Source of the DNA: Paramecium tetraurelia | Lineage: Eukaryota; Ciliophora; Oligohymenophorea; Peniculida; Parameciidae | Direction of reading: 5' to 3' | DNA: 64,000 nucleotides | Assembly (NCBI RefSeq): GCF_000165425.1 | Contig: NW_001799511.1 | Span: 36,425-100,424, forward strand | In this document: piece by piece, positions 1 through 11,251 of the stretch | Position numbering within the stretch: the stretch's first letter is position 1 | How the letters are laid out: the number at the start of each line of letters is the position of its first letter | Program-made: the position numbers and the translations under genes | The notes under the pieces: model-generated | What the model saw: the letters and a program-made list of their open reading frames with translations, nothing else | The model's database searches: none | What the model was told of the DNA's origin: nothing

Positions 1-696
1 ATCATGTGTCTCCAAGATAAACCCATTTTCCTCTGGTGCACTGAGATTAAGTTCATCAATGATCAGTACGTGAGATAAGAAGACGACCAGTTTCGATTGT
101 GGAATAGGATCAAAGAATTTCGATTAACATTCAATCCAATCACTAAGCATCATAGATGTCAAAGCAATCTAGAAGGCTAGGCCATAAATCAAAGTCAATA
201 GAATGAAAACTTAAATAAGTCAACCTTATATCTTAATTTAAATGGTTTGATATCCAATAGAGCTCACAATGTCAGTGTTACTTCTAATGTTTCAAACTCT
301 AAATAGCATATTCAACCACTTTTTACGTAGATGAAATCAGCTCGAAGTAACATAACATCAAATATCAATATCAATGTCAAATAGCTCTTAAACAATAACA
401 ACCATAATTAATCACAGGAACTCTCTACTTAACGACAAAGCAGAGGAGGGTCTGTGTTGAAACAATTGTCAAATAGGTCATTTTCCAATCGATCTTAGTC
501 GATGTACAAAGTGCATTTGAATGATGATAAAATTCAGCAGTGTGGCAATCAAAAGAAGAATGGATCTATGACTTAGAGAACTGAAGCTTCGGAATAGGAG
601 TTGTTATTGTAACCAAAAATCACGAAGAGCAGTTCGAAAGTTGTGAATTGCTTGAGGTAGAGATTGCAAGAAATTAAATTAAAATAGTTATTATGA
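1..696 (+). CDS. C-terminal part of an unknown protein (5' end outside window)
   Basis: The frame is open from base 1 to the TGA at 694-696 when TAA and TAG are read as Gln, giving about 231 residues. The first 60 residues look ordered and hydrophobic-mixed (motif WCTEIKFIND). The rest is a low-complexity tail rich in Asn, Ser, Gln and Arg, typical of disordered ciliate C-termini. I see no recognisable domain, so no function is offered. The PP4 gene starts 64 bp downstream on the same strand. Confidence 0.6.
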
Positions 697-760
697 TTTA
701 AATTCAATATAAAAATATAATTTATCAAAAAAAAATAAAAATTTCTTCTTATATATATAA

Positions 761-1776
761 ATGTCAGATATTGATTAGTGGATTGAGACTCTAAAGAATG
801 GGGAGAATCTGAAGGAAACGGATGTCAAAATACTATGCAACAAGGCCAAGGATATCCTGAACAATGAGGACAACGTCATAAGAGTTGAAGCTCCAGTGAC
901 TGTAAAAGAAATTCTTATTTAGATTTGTGGAGACATTCATGGACAATTTTATGACCTAATGGAGTTGTTTAAAGTCGGAGGAGATGTTCCAGAGACCAAT
1001 TACTTATTCCTGGGGGATTTTGTGGATAGAGGATATAATAGTGTTGAGACATTTTTATTGCTCTTGGCCTTGAAAGTGAGATATCCAGCATTAGATTATC
1101 ACTTGTACGACATTAAATATCATATGATAGAATACGAGGGAATCACGAATCAAGGCAAATCACTTAGGTGTATGGATTCTATGATGAATGCCTAAGAAAG
1201 TATAGCACTTTGAATGTGTGGAAGTATTGCACTGAAGTTTTTGATTATTTGGCTTTGGCAGCAGTGGTCAATGACAACATTTTCTGTGTGCATGGTGGTT
1301 TGAGTCCTTACATCAAAACAATCGATGAAATTCGAATCATCAATAGAAAGTAGGAAGTGCCTCATGAAGGAGTCATGTGTGATTTGATGTGGTCAGATCC
1401 TGATGGTTAATTGTTATATTAAATGTTGTAGAAATCGAAGGATGGAGTCAGAGTGCCAGAGGAGCAGGTTTTGTTTTTGGAGCAGATGTCGTAAAGGAAT
1501 TCAATCGTAGAAATGGCATCTCTTTGATTTGCAGAGCACATCAATTAGCCATGGAAGGATTCAAATTGATGTTCGACAATTCCCTCGTCACTGTTTGGTC
1601 AGCTCCCAATTATTGCTATAGGTACTTTTTCAAATTATTGACAACCTAGATGTGGCAATGTTGCTTCTATTCTTGAGTTGGATGAGAACCTTAAGAAGTA
1701 TTACAAGCTATTTGAGGCTGCTCCTACAGACAGAGCATAGAATTCAAAAAAAGTAATTGCAGACTATTTCTTATGA
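761..1776 (+). CDS. Serine/threonine protein phosphatase 4 catalytic subunit (PP4c type)
   Basis: This is a PPP-family metallophosphatase of about 304 residues, close to the roughly 307 residues of PP4c. It removes phosphate from Ser/Thr with two metal ions and normally works with regulatory subunits. The metal and catalytic motifs appear in order: GDIHGQ, GDFVDRG, RGNHES, then HGG, and the protein ends in YFL like other PP2A/PP4 enzymes. The start fits PP4 best: short N-terminus, the run [10 protein letters not shown], and [10 protein letters not shown]. Four introns restore the frame: 902-922 (21 nt), 1105-1130, 1406-1431 and 1622-1649. Without the second, the LIRGNHES motif is broken. PP4, PP6 and PP2A are close relatives; PP4 is my preferred call. 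Confidence 0.93.
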
Positions 1777-1803
1777 TGATTTAATATTAATATAAATAAC
1801 ATT

Positions 1804-3364
1804 ATGTAAGAAATAATAATTACAACGCTGTTAAAATTTAATGAGATTTTGGAAGCATTCTAACAGGTTTTCAAGATTCATAATTACAACTGCAATCAAC
1901 AACGAGAGATTCTGGAAAAATGTTTAGGCAAGGAATATAACAGTAGTTGCATCTATATCAGTGTTAACAGCAATAATCAATTCTTTCCCAATTACAAGGA
2001 TTTGCAAGAGATTGAACTCAAGTTCTCCAAAGAAAAATAATAGCATGACGATAATCTCATAGGTCTCAAAATCATTTTTATCCTTAGAATTGATTTAAAA
2101 CAATGTTCAATAAGAAACTAATGAAGTTAAAATTTAACTGGACCAACTTCTCTATAATTAAAGTGAAAAGCTCAATGATTTCAAATCCTACGTATCAGAT
2201 ATCTATTTAACTAAAACTGATATTCGTCAATTCAAATCTAATTCTGATGAGAGGATTATTAAATTGTAAGATTAAATTCAGTAATTCCAAACTAAGTTCG
2301 CCCTTAAACTATACACAGAATAGCATATTGTAATCAATGCCATTTTTAATCATTAGATTGACATCAAATAAGCCATTACGTAAATATAGTAAGCGAATAA
2401 CTTAATCAAATAAGATTCCTAAACTTTGCATAAGCTGAATCGAGATAATAGATAGATGATTAAATAGCATAATGAGTAGTTTTCTCAAAAAATTGATAAT
2501 CTCCAAAAAGAATAATATAAAATATGTGAATTTGAAATGGAGGTTGAAAAAATGAAGATCTAAATTTAAGAATAAAAATCAGGTATAATTCCTTTTCAAT
2601 ATTATTAGAAAATGAGATAATGCAAAATAAAGTAAAATCATTGTCTCAGTTATTTTAAGAATTGGAAGTGAATAATTCTAAGGTGGTTAAATTTGAAATT
2701 CATACGGCATTCAAAAAGGTGGAAGAAGAATTTTTCTATTTTAAAAACCGACAACAAAGCTTTTAGGATTAATTATAAGTGATTAAGGAACAATTCTCAA
2801 AATCAGATATAGCGTAGACTCAATTTGAAAATGGTGTTAATCAATAGTTTGATTTAATATCTGCTGAATTAGTTAAAAAGAATTAAATCATCAAGTCGAT
2901 GCTTAAAAATATCACACTTCTTCAGTAATCGTAATTATTTAATCAAATTAAAAAGGGAAAAAATTCAAATTTAATCTGATTTACCAAACAAGGTGGCAAT
3001 TTTATTATCAAAAGTATCATCTTTTGAAAAAACTTCAAAAATAGCTTTTGATCAACTCAAAAAGATTATGGATGTAGTTTAAGAATTCTGTGAAACATCT
3101 TAAATTCCTTCGGAAAGTAAAGAAAAAGATCTCACAAATCTAATTCTTTTGTTAGATAGAAGGATGTTTGAATATGAGAAATCGATCTATGATCCTCAAG
3201 TTCATTTAGTGTAAAACGCAACGGTAAGAATTAATACACCAAGAATTTCAACCTCAGTAGATTCCCCAATGAAAGTGGGTAATTAAAAACAGAAAAAGAC
3301 CAAATTAAGTAAATTGTTAAATAAGACAGTATATTATGAAAGTAGAAGAGAAACAATAATTTGA
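1804..3364 (+). CDS. Coiled-coil protein of unknown function
   Basis: About 494 residues after removing introns 2063-2087, 2583-2608 and 2931-2955. Most of the protein from about residue 90 to 400 is heptad-like and rich in Gln, Lys, Glu, Leu and Ile, which predicts long coiled coil. The N-terminal 70 residues are more mixed (motif NYNCNQQREILEKC). The C-terminal 60 residues are basic and Ser/Thr-rich. No enzymatic motif is visible. It ends only 18 bp before the stop codon of the gene on the opposite strand, so the two are tail to tail. A structural role in cytoskeleton or basal body is possible but is inference only. Confidence 0.75.
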
Positions 3365-3382
3365 ATATATTACATCCATAGA

Positions 3383-3997
3383 TCATCATGACTTGGTAAC
3401 ATATAAAGATATTCTTGTCTTCTAGAAAATAATATAAGTTATATTTACCAAGGATAAAATTTATTCTTGTTGCTATTTGATCAAACTCTCGCCGGATTTG
3501 ATGGCTTGATATTTTTATTGTTTCTCTTGAATGAGGAGCTTCATCATTTATTATATTTTCTCCTGATTCTGAGCATTCAGCTTCTTCTGTTCTTCATTAC
3601 TTTGTGATGGTACCATTTAATTCACGATACCTGATAATTGGTCCATTTTCTCTTTTGTTTTTTGAGTTAATTGTTTTTTAGGAAAAAGTAAAAGGGAAGT
3701 TGATTTCAACTTAGAAAGAATTGAAATACATTTTTAGACTGTTTCATTTGCATTTTACGATGAGAGTGTTTGATTCTACAATTTGAATGTCTGCGAGAAT
3801 TAACTTTTGTGATGGATAACATGAGTTGATTATTGATGAATACTGCTTTTTTTTGAATTCCCAGGAGATGATTTGAATGTGATAAATGTTTAAGACTGGC
3901 TTGCTTTTGGAGTTCTTGTGAAATTAGTTGCTAATTTGATTTCATGCTAAGATTAGAGACAAGACTTGTCAAATTTATCAAACCTGATTAGTTTCAT
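3383..3997 (-). CDS. Hypothetical Lys/Ser/Gln-rich protein
   Basis: The frame is open on the minus strand from the ATG at 3997 to the TGA at 3383-3385, giving about 195 residues. It contains one 27-nt intron (3422-3448) whose length is a multiple of three, so splicing does not change the frame. The composition is basic and rich in Ser, Lys and Gln, with a short coiled-coil-like stretch near the C-terminus (EKIQQMMKLL). No known domain is recognised. The start was chosen as the first ATG of the open frame. Confidence 0.55.
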
Positions 3998-4287
3998 ATA
4001 ATTAGTAAATACTTTAATTATAATTAGATTGTAAAATAAAATTTAAAAAGATTAATTTATACATAAGATCTGAAAAAAGTACTATAGAGTTAAATTATAT
4101 CAAATCTTTAGTTAAAGTTGAAATATACATATAAAATATACTAAATTGAATTATGAGGGAATTAACAATCCTGTATTAACCATTGATTGTAATAAAAGAG
4201 ATATCAGAGAACTTAACTCTATATACTGAATAATTTACAAATACCATATATATATATAAGAATCTTTCAAGACTGATAAATTTTATT

Positions 4288-5632
4288 TCATTATTATTAT
4301 TTTAATTTTTATAATGCTCTTTACTAATAATGAGCAATGTATTCCTTTGCTGGACAATATCTTTGTCTTTTTGGAGTGTATTCCGTATTCACCAGACTTT
4401 TATATTGAGTATCATATTTCGGACTTCTTCCATAATCATTGATTTTATCACTCTCCAATTTTGGATTCTTTTGAATTCTGAATGGTTGATATGCCAATTG
4501 AGTTTAAGATTACGAGACAAAGGGTTATCCGGTAGGTAAAGGAGTTCTTAAATAATTCATTTCATTACAATTCAGTGACCATCTTTAACGAATCACTGGG
4601 TTTTTAATAGGGTTTGTTTGCAAATGAGTCTTAATACAAAGATTGGGCTGTGAATGGGATTTGATCACTCACACTTTAATGAACAGGTCTTTTAAAATGA
4701 GCAGTTTCAGGTGGTCCCCAAAATTTAAATTGAGTCTAAATATCACTTTTAATAAGTTACTTTGTAACTACTGTTGCCCAAAAAATCGCCTCGATGCTCT
4801 TGAGATTATGGTCTAAGCATTTCTTATACAGGCACTTTGAATTGTTTGTATGATGTCTATATAGATTTTAGATAGGTTACTTAATGCAAACTTTGTTGAT
4901 CAATCGGTTTTTGATTGCAAAATTGAGTTGAGTAATACGTTTAATTTAATGGTCTTAGAGCATTGAATCCTGTTTGTTTATGTAGGAAATCCTTGCCATA
5001 AACAGTATTTTGAGAAGAGGAATAATTCAATTTACAAGTTTTAGAGAAATTACATTTACACTAACCACATTCGCATTTATAACAAGCACAAAATCCTTGA
5101 AATTAATTCATTCCAAATACCTAATTAATGATGGAAATAATCTGGATTGTCATTGATTAGCTTAGGAATGTTGACGCTTTAAATGTCTGGCAAAATTAAT
5201 TTCCAAATTGGATGATCCAATGGAATTTCATCCACATAATTGTATTATTAATTGATTGGTTAAAAGTCTTCTATCAAATTTTCTTGACTCTTAAATCGTA
5301 ATAAACTTTCTGATTTTGGAGTTCTAAGTCTGGATGCAGCTTTTTCTCGAGTTTCAGGTCTTTCCTAGACGACTTAAGTTCCACTTTTTTATTTTGATTA
5401 TTGAGTGTCTGGTCGTGCCTGCATAAGAGACTTGCAAGTTTCAATTATTTATTCCTCCACATTATTGTCTGGTTATCTAATGATTCTCGAACCCAAACCA
5501 GTTTATTTTCTCAAGACTTGATATTTGACCAATCTTGGTTTATTTGTAAAGTTTTAACTATTGTTCGATTAGAATGTATATAATTTAGTATTTTCTAAAT
5601 ATGTTAATAAAACTACATCCTTGCGAGCTCAT
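4288..5632 (-). CDS. SAXO-like (FAM154) microtubule inner / stabiliser protein
   Basis: About 415 residues. SAXO proteins bind and stabilise axonemal and basal-body microtubules through a short N-terminal Cys cluster and repeated Mn motifs. Both features are visible. A Cys cluster reads CACYKCECGQCKC in mid-protein. The following region repeats short segments with a Tyr-Lys and a Pro-Trp/Phe core, for example YKTQFKFWGPP, YGRSPKYDTQYK and TEYTPKRQRYCP. Four introns (4648-4672, 4736-4760, 5096-5120, 5595-5616) are needed to keep one frame. The third joins the N-terminal domain to the Cys cluster. A 150-residue N-terminal extension before the Cys cluster is longer than in animal SAXO1. Transcribed divergently from the next SAXO-like gene. 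Confidence 0.78.
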
Positions 5633-5916
5633 TAGATATTTCTTAATATATTTATTAAATTTATTTTCTTCTTTTTTTCATTATATTTTATATCAAAACA
5701 TGCTTATTAAGTATCTTCTAAATTTACTATATCAACATCTACGTATAATGGATATTGAAACAAGATTGTCTGAAATACATCTTTATTTGGATTTTGAATT
5801 ACATTTTATTAGAGAAATATAAAGAATACGCATCTGACATACAATAATCTAAATCTAAATTGACTAATATTCAAATTTATGTATTATTGAGTTTAGTCTA
5901 AAAATTATATATATAA
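5633..5916. promoter_or_regulatory. Divergent intergenic region between two SAXO-like genes
   Basis: This 284-bp AT-rich gap separates the start codons of two oppositely transcribed axonemal genes and must hold both promoters. A short reading frame starts at an ATG near 5748, but it ends after about 28 codons with no splice option I could support, so I do not call a gene. No specific promoter motif was recognised. Confidence 0.4.
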
Positions 5917-6709
5917 ATGATTATTTAACATAAATTGCCTGGATAATTGAATACAGAGAAAAATCAAATCTCCCCTAATCACCATTTCTCAGAATATTTT
6001 ACAGAATTTAAAAATAAAAGGTACTGCAAAGCCAAAAGAATAAATCCTCCTCAGGAATTTAAAGATAAAAATCCAATGTTCAAGCTGGAATCAACTAAAT
6101 AAGTATTTGCATTAACATTCACTTAGATAGAATACTATGATAAAACTACCCATCACTTAGTAAGACCGCAAACTGCTTGCCTTCCAGATAACAAAAGGAT
6201 TAAAGAATGCTTTTCTCATAATACTACTTATCAAAAATTGCATGATGAAAAACCAAATTGTATTGCTACAATTTATCGTTTATTAGTCGATGAACCATAC
6301 TAATTGAAGTTGGATTATCCTTAAACTATAATGGAAGGAACTAAATTAGATGCATCATCAGAGTATCAGAGATAATATCGATCTTTGACTCCTGAAAAAG
6401 ACCTAATTTTTGGAGGAAAAAGCATTTTCAAGTAATTCATCCATCTCTTACAACTCTAGTAATCCAATTAGTCCCAACGTAGCATTATTTCGATAGAGTG
6501 AGTCACATAGGTTTTTTAAATCTATAAAAATTAAATAACATAGAATAGTCTAACCTTCTTTAGCCAAAAAACTTGCATTAGATACTTCCTTAACAATACC
6601 CAATATTCCAACTTTCTTGGGGCAATATGAAACTGTTAGCAAACGAGATTTTTCAGAGAAAAAAATCAAAGAAATCCCAAAAAGATTTAAATTTAATCAG
6701 CAAAATTGA
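5917..6709 (+). CDS. Small SAXO-like / axonemal microtubule-associated protein
   Basis: About 246 residues after splicing introns 6103-6126 and 6432-6459. The protein repeats aromatic-basic segments like those in SAXO and other microtubule inner proteins, for example EYFTEFKNKRYCKAK, SEYQRQYRSLTPEKD and FLGQYETVSKRDF. It has no Cys cluster, so the family call is weaker than for its divergent neighbour. The second intron matters: without it the frame stops near 6500, while splicing it opens another 70 residues with the same repeat character. Pairing with the neighbouring SAXO gene suggests shared cilium-related expression, which is inference. Confidence 0.6.
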
Positions 6710-6850
6710 ATTTCAATTATATCTTAACTAAAATACAAATATTATTTTATATTTTTTTGAATTCAATTCAAAATCTAATCAATATATAAATTGTAGAAAT
6801 CGTTATTGTTTGTAGATATTTATTAAATTAGTTTTTCAAGCTAGAGAAAA

Positions 6851-7840
6851 ATGAAATCAAAAGACATAGAGCAAAACAGCAAAGTCAATAATATAAAAAC
6901 AATTCCAATCGATTCAGCGTAGGATTGCAAGAAATACTAACATGCTAATACTTAAATTTATCAGTAGTAAATCAACCATTCCTGCATAGAATCAAACAAG
7001 CATTTCTCAGTCCCAAATTATTACAAAAGTTTTTAAACTCAGAATATTTAGTTGTATTTGCCTCTACGTGTTAAAACAGTAAGGGATTAACTGTTAGTAG
7101 AAAAAGAAATTATTGAGAAGGTCTACTAATTCGAAGATTCAACAGAGTGGTTCAAAGGTATATTAATTATGCAACTCAAATTTGGTTACTGTAAATATTA
7201 CAAGAAGAAGCAATATTATTATGAGGATATTTTTGTTGTGGACTCAAACTTGGAAAAGGTCTGATTGTCTATGAAGATGGAACACATTACGTAAATATTA
7301 TACTTAATTCTAGTAAGGAGACTTTTTTGCTGACAAAATTCTTGGGGATAATTGTACGTTTCAAGACTTTGAGGATGTATGCCCCAAAAACTAAAAATTG
7401 TAAAAAACAACAAAATTAGAATTTCCTAACGGGGCTATTTATGAGGGTTAGTTTTTAGATGGGAAAAGACATGGAAAAGGGATATACACTTGGAAGGATG
7501 GTATTAAATATGAAGGACAATTTGAAAATGATAAAATCAATGGATTTGGAATCATGGAATATACCGATAGTCGAAAATACAAAGGGGAATGAGTGAATGG
7601 AGAGATGGAAGAGTTTGGACATTTTATATGGCCAAACTCAGAAGTGTATAAGGGATCTCATCACTAAAGTAAGAAAAATGGATTTGGAGTGTTTAAATAT
7701 TTTAGCGGAATAATATATTATGGAGGATTTGTTAATGGGTTGAATCATGGTACTGCTGTCCTAATGTAATATAATCATCACCTAAAATTTCAAAGCAGGA
7801 GGAAGGTTTATAAATAGAATGAATAATAATTTCACAATAT
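6851..7840 (+). pseudogene. MORN-repeat protein gene with disabling changes
   Basis: At least six MORN repeats can be read: GLKLGKGLIVYEDGTHY, then AIYEGQFLDGKRHGKGIY, IKYEGQFENDKINGFG, KYKGE-VNGEMEEFG, EVYKGSHHQSKKNGFG and GGFVNGLNHGTA. MORN proteins bind membranes or scaffold cortex and cilia. One canonical intron lies at 7291-7313. Two defects stand out. Near 7220 the frame shifts by one base between YYYE and GYFCCG, best explained by a 1-nt deletion. At about 7591-7593 an in-frame TGA sits exactly where the repeat needs Trp (TGG). The 3' end is uncertain: the frame stays open in AT-rich sequence to a TGA near 8079. It could be a pseudogene or contain sequencing errors. Confidence 0.6.
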
Positions 7841-8294
7841 TTTATTTCTTTTTAGTTTATTAAAAAATTCCTTTTTTAAATTTTATCAATTAGTTGACAA
7901 CATTTTTTTAATATTCAATCATTGGATTGGATGTAACTTTCAAAATAAAATCAATACTCAGATTTCAAGCTATTTACTAAATCAATTTTATAAATAAGAT
8001 AAGTCAATGAATTGGAAGATATACTTGGGAAAATAGACCTAATTATAAATAATGGGTTTTATTAACAATAAATTGATTTGATATATTTATGATAGTTTTT
8101 AAACAGATATTATGGAAATGGTTGAATCAGAATATCTTACTTAATTTGTATACTTATATTACATATAATTATAAGTGCAAGAATCTCATAGGTGGATTGT
8201 ATGAACATTTAACACATAATTTAAGAATTATATATTTGATGTAAAGATGAAAGATGATGTTGTCTTGATTTATGAGTTTTGTGTTAAATAATTA

Positions 8295-9437
8295 TCATAT
8301 CTTAATATTCGAAAAATCAGCACTTTTAACAACCTTTTCAGCTGATTCAGCAACTTCTTATTCTCTGATATACTCGTTTTTCATGTCTTAATATATTTTA
8401 GTTTCTTCAGCATAGCTATCATTTTCTATGTTTAATTGGGATTAGAATCTTTATCTGTCTGCATCTCTTTAAGCTGAGTATTCTGTTAATTCATTGATTT
8501 TAGCTAATTATAACATTTGAGATAGATACTTATGGTTGCTTCTAAATCGACTGTGATTTTGCTGATTTATTTACCAAATTCAGAAAATTCATGATCTAAT
8601 TATTCAACTCTTTCCTCGAATTCTTTTTAATTTTCGGCTTCTTATGCTGTGGCATCATTGATTGCATCTACAATTGCATTTCTAAACTCATTCAATTTAT
8701 CTAAGATAGTTCCAACAATATCTTAATTTGAGAAATTTTATTCATTTGCTAATTAAATTAAAGCCTTTATTAATGGTCCATGTTTGCTGTGAGCTCTGAT
8801 TCTTTGTTCAATCATGTTTAATTGAACATGAATTTTTCTAATATTTGATGTTGAAACTTATTCAAGGGATTAGTTTCTTAAACTGTAAAGTAATTACAAA
8901 GCTTGATCTGTTGATTCAACAGCTAAATTATAATCTGCAAGTTGAGCTTCGAATTCTTCTTTTTCATTTTCTCTCTTTAATTCTACTTCAGCCAAAGTCT
9001 TTCTAGATGAATGTAATTTAATATTTATACCTATTAGCCTCTTAATAGTCTTGAATTTATTCAATTTTGTTTTTTAGGTTTTCTCTTCTTGGGTAAAGTA
9101 AGTTTTCAAGAGTGTCTTAAGTTCTTTGATAATCAACGAAAGCCTAATTGATTTCTTATTCCAAAGTTGTCACGATTTTGTGATGTTCATTAGTTCTTTA
9201 TCCAAAATTAAATTCCAAAACATCTAATTCCTCTTATAAATCAGCTACTAAGTCTTCTATAGCCTAGACTAACTCATCAACAGGTCCTTATGATTATGAA
9301 TGCAATGCCATCATAGATAACAAAGTTTATCCCCATTTAGATTTATGCAAGTCTTCCACATGCTTATGAATTGTTTTTTTATCGAAATGGGCTGCCAAGC
9401 TGAAAGTTAGCAATAATGCTATGATGATAACCTTCAT
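8295..9437 (-). CDS. Trichocyst matrix protein (TMP)
   Basis: About 362 residues, the usual size for TMP precursors, with introns 9003-9030 and 8504-8529. The N-terminus is a clear signal peptide (MKVIIIALLLTFSLAA). The rest is almost wholly alpha-helical coiled coil with regularly spaced acidic and Gln residues, for example VDELVQAIEDLVADLQEELD. TMPs enter the secretory pathway, are cleaved, and crystallise inside trichocysts, the spindle-shaped exocytotic organelles of Paramecium. Family members have a heptad coiled coil with few Cys, as here. No other abundant secreted coiled-coil family in ciliates fits as well. This gene is a main reason for assigning the window to Paramecium. Confidence 0.88.
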
Positions 9438-9638
9438 TAATTTATATATAAATTAAAAACGAATTCTAAAGCATTTTATTATTATTATATTTTTAACTTA
9501 CTTCAATTTACTACAATGATTAAATCATATTAAACCCAGATAAATTGGACATATGTTTGTTAACTTAACATCTATTATTATTAAAACGATAGAACTCAGG
9601 TTAGTCTTAAGTAAATTTTCATAAGAAATCTAATTAAG

Positions 9639-10040
9639 ATGGAAATCTAGTAATCACATATCTATAAAATATTAGTAGAGGAATAAGAATGTTAAATTTT
9701 GATAGTAAATTTTCGAGAAAGAAGTCATTAATCGTAATTAGATTAAAATTATTTTTCTTGTCAAATTAAATATAACCGTTAATCAGTAATTAACCAAATC
9801 TACAAAGTGAATATCTTGTATTCATGATCATACATGAATGTTGTTTAGTAAAATTGGAATAGTAGAAAATTGATTCAAAAGATTTTGAAGAAATATTTAG
9901 CTACTAATGGAAGATTCAACTTAGCAATAATCTAAAAATTAATCAACATAGTTTATTATAATATAAGTAGCTAAGAGTTAGATTTGGATTTAAGTAAATT
10001 GTATAACAATCTAAATCAAAATATTGTAGATTTAAGATGA
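9639..10040 (+). CDS. Hypothetical small protein
   Basis: The reading starts MEIQQSHIYKILVEEQEC and ends SSQELDLDLSKLYNNLNQN followed by six residues, about 119 residues in total. The two halves are joined by removing 9807-9848. That 42-nt segment has GT...AG ends but is longer than other introns here, so the junction is uncertain. An internal ATG at about 9835 could start a shorter form. The second half has the Leu/Ile periodicity of a helical protein. No known family was recognised. It lies convergent to the next gene on the minus strand. Confidence 0.4.
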
Positions 10041-10164
10041 AGTAATAATGCTTGAATTGACTTCTACAATTTTTCATCACAAATCAAATAAAATAATCAA
10101 ACAAAAGCATCAAAAAAGGATATCTATCTTTAATCTATAAAGTAAAATAAAATCATAAGTTTGT

Positions 10165-10967
10165 TCATTCATAGAATGAAGATCTAAAAGATCTAAGTGA
10201 TCTCATTTATTTATTATGAATGAATTGTCTTTCTGAGTTGTTGTTACTGAGTATTATTTTCTCCTATTATTCAAACTATATTTTTCTAGGAGATATAAAA
10301 TAACTATTTTTATTTATTTTTTTCATTCTTTCTTTCAGGAGTTCAAATTTTTTTTCATCATCTTCCTTAATCTTCTAATTTTTTATGATTTTTCTGTGTT
10401 AAAATATTTTGTGTATATCTTCCTTGCATCTTTGATTACTCGCATTCTTATTATGAGGTTAAATGATTTTGTTATTATTACTGCTATAAATGCTTGGTTC
10501 ATGCCTTATCATTGTGCTTTTGCTTCTCTAGATCTTGCTTTTTTCCTCTTCCAAAAAATTTAAACTTTAACTTATTAATTAGTAGATAAGTTTCCCTAAA
10601 GAATTTTGCTATTGAGGTATTAAATGATAAAGCTTTTTGCACAAAATAATATTTGCATAATCAATTTTCTTCTCGATAATAGTCTCCACCATCTAGGGTA
10701 AACTGCAGCTCATCAATAATTGAGCCAAAAGCCAATCCTATATTTTTACTCCTTTAACTAACAAGATGAAAGCCTGAACACATAAGAAAACATCTGTCGC
10801 AGGTTTTGCAATCTAAGTTTCAATGAAAAAACTATTACAAGAAACTTGTTTTTATTTAGTTATCTAGCCAACTATCTCAAAGTTTCCTAAGACATTTGCA
10901 AGATAATTAATATTATAAAAAATAATCCAAATAGAAATTATGCATTATGTGAGACATTTGAATCCAT
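10165..10967 (-). CDS. Unknown protein with weak resemblance to the dynein stalk base
   Basis: The stop is at 10165-10167 and intron 10813-10838 is canonical. The best-supported coding part starts at the ATG at 10895 (MSQETLRQLARQLNKNKFL). The open frame continues upstream through an ATG at 10967, and coding-like sequence (SYLIDINWNDGSKVF) extends to about 11050, so the true start is unresolved. Residues after the intron (IAKPATDVFLCVQAFILLVK) resemble in pattern the segment of dynein heavy chains just before the stalk. However, no AAA motif follows. The C-terminal 130 residues are Lys/Asn/Ser-rich and probably disordered. No function is assigned. Confidence 0.5.
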
Positions 10968-11251
10968 AATTGCAATAAACACCTTGGAACCATCATTCCA
11001 ATTAATATCAATCAAATAACTAATTATTTGGATAGTTTTTCTTTGTATATTAAAATTATATCAGCAATAATGAGTCTTGCAATTCGTATTATGATAATAT
11101 AATCACCAAGATTTATTAATTAAATGCTAAATACATATTAGATATGAAGTAATTAAGATGATGAAAAATAAGAAGACTTTTATAAAATAAGGAATGAATT
11201 AAAGATGATGATTAAATGTAAATTAAGTTATTATCAATAAAATTAAATAAA

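Noticed and set aside
5111-5632. A separate small gene upstream of the SAXO Cys cluster.
   Set aside because: A 25-nt intron at 5096-5120 joins it to the SAXO frame, and its own frame would otherwise run into SAXO without a stop.
7140-7225. A 41- or 68-nt intron to repair the MORN frame.
   Set aside because: Both lengths are atypical for this window, and a one-base loss gives a better MORN repeat (YYEGYFCCGLKLGKG).
7585-7600. TGA decoded as Trp in the MORN gene, implying a relaxed genetic code.
   Set aside because: All other genes end with TGA at sensible places and use TGG for conserved Trp. A mutation or sequence error is simpler.
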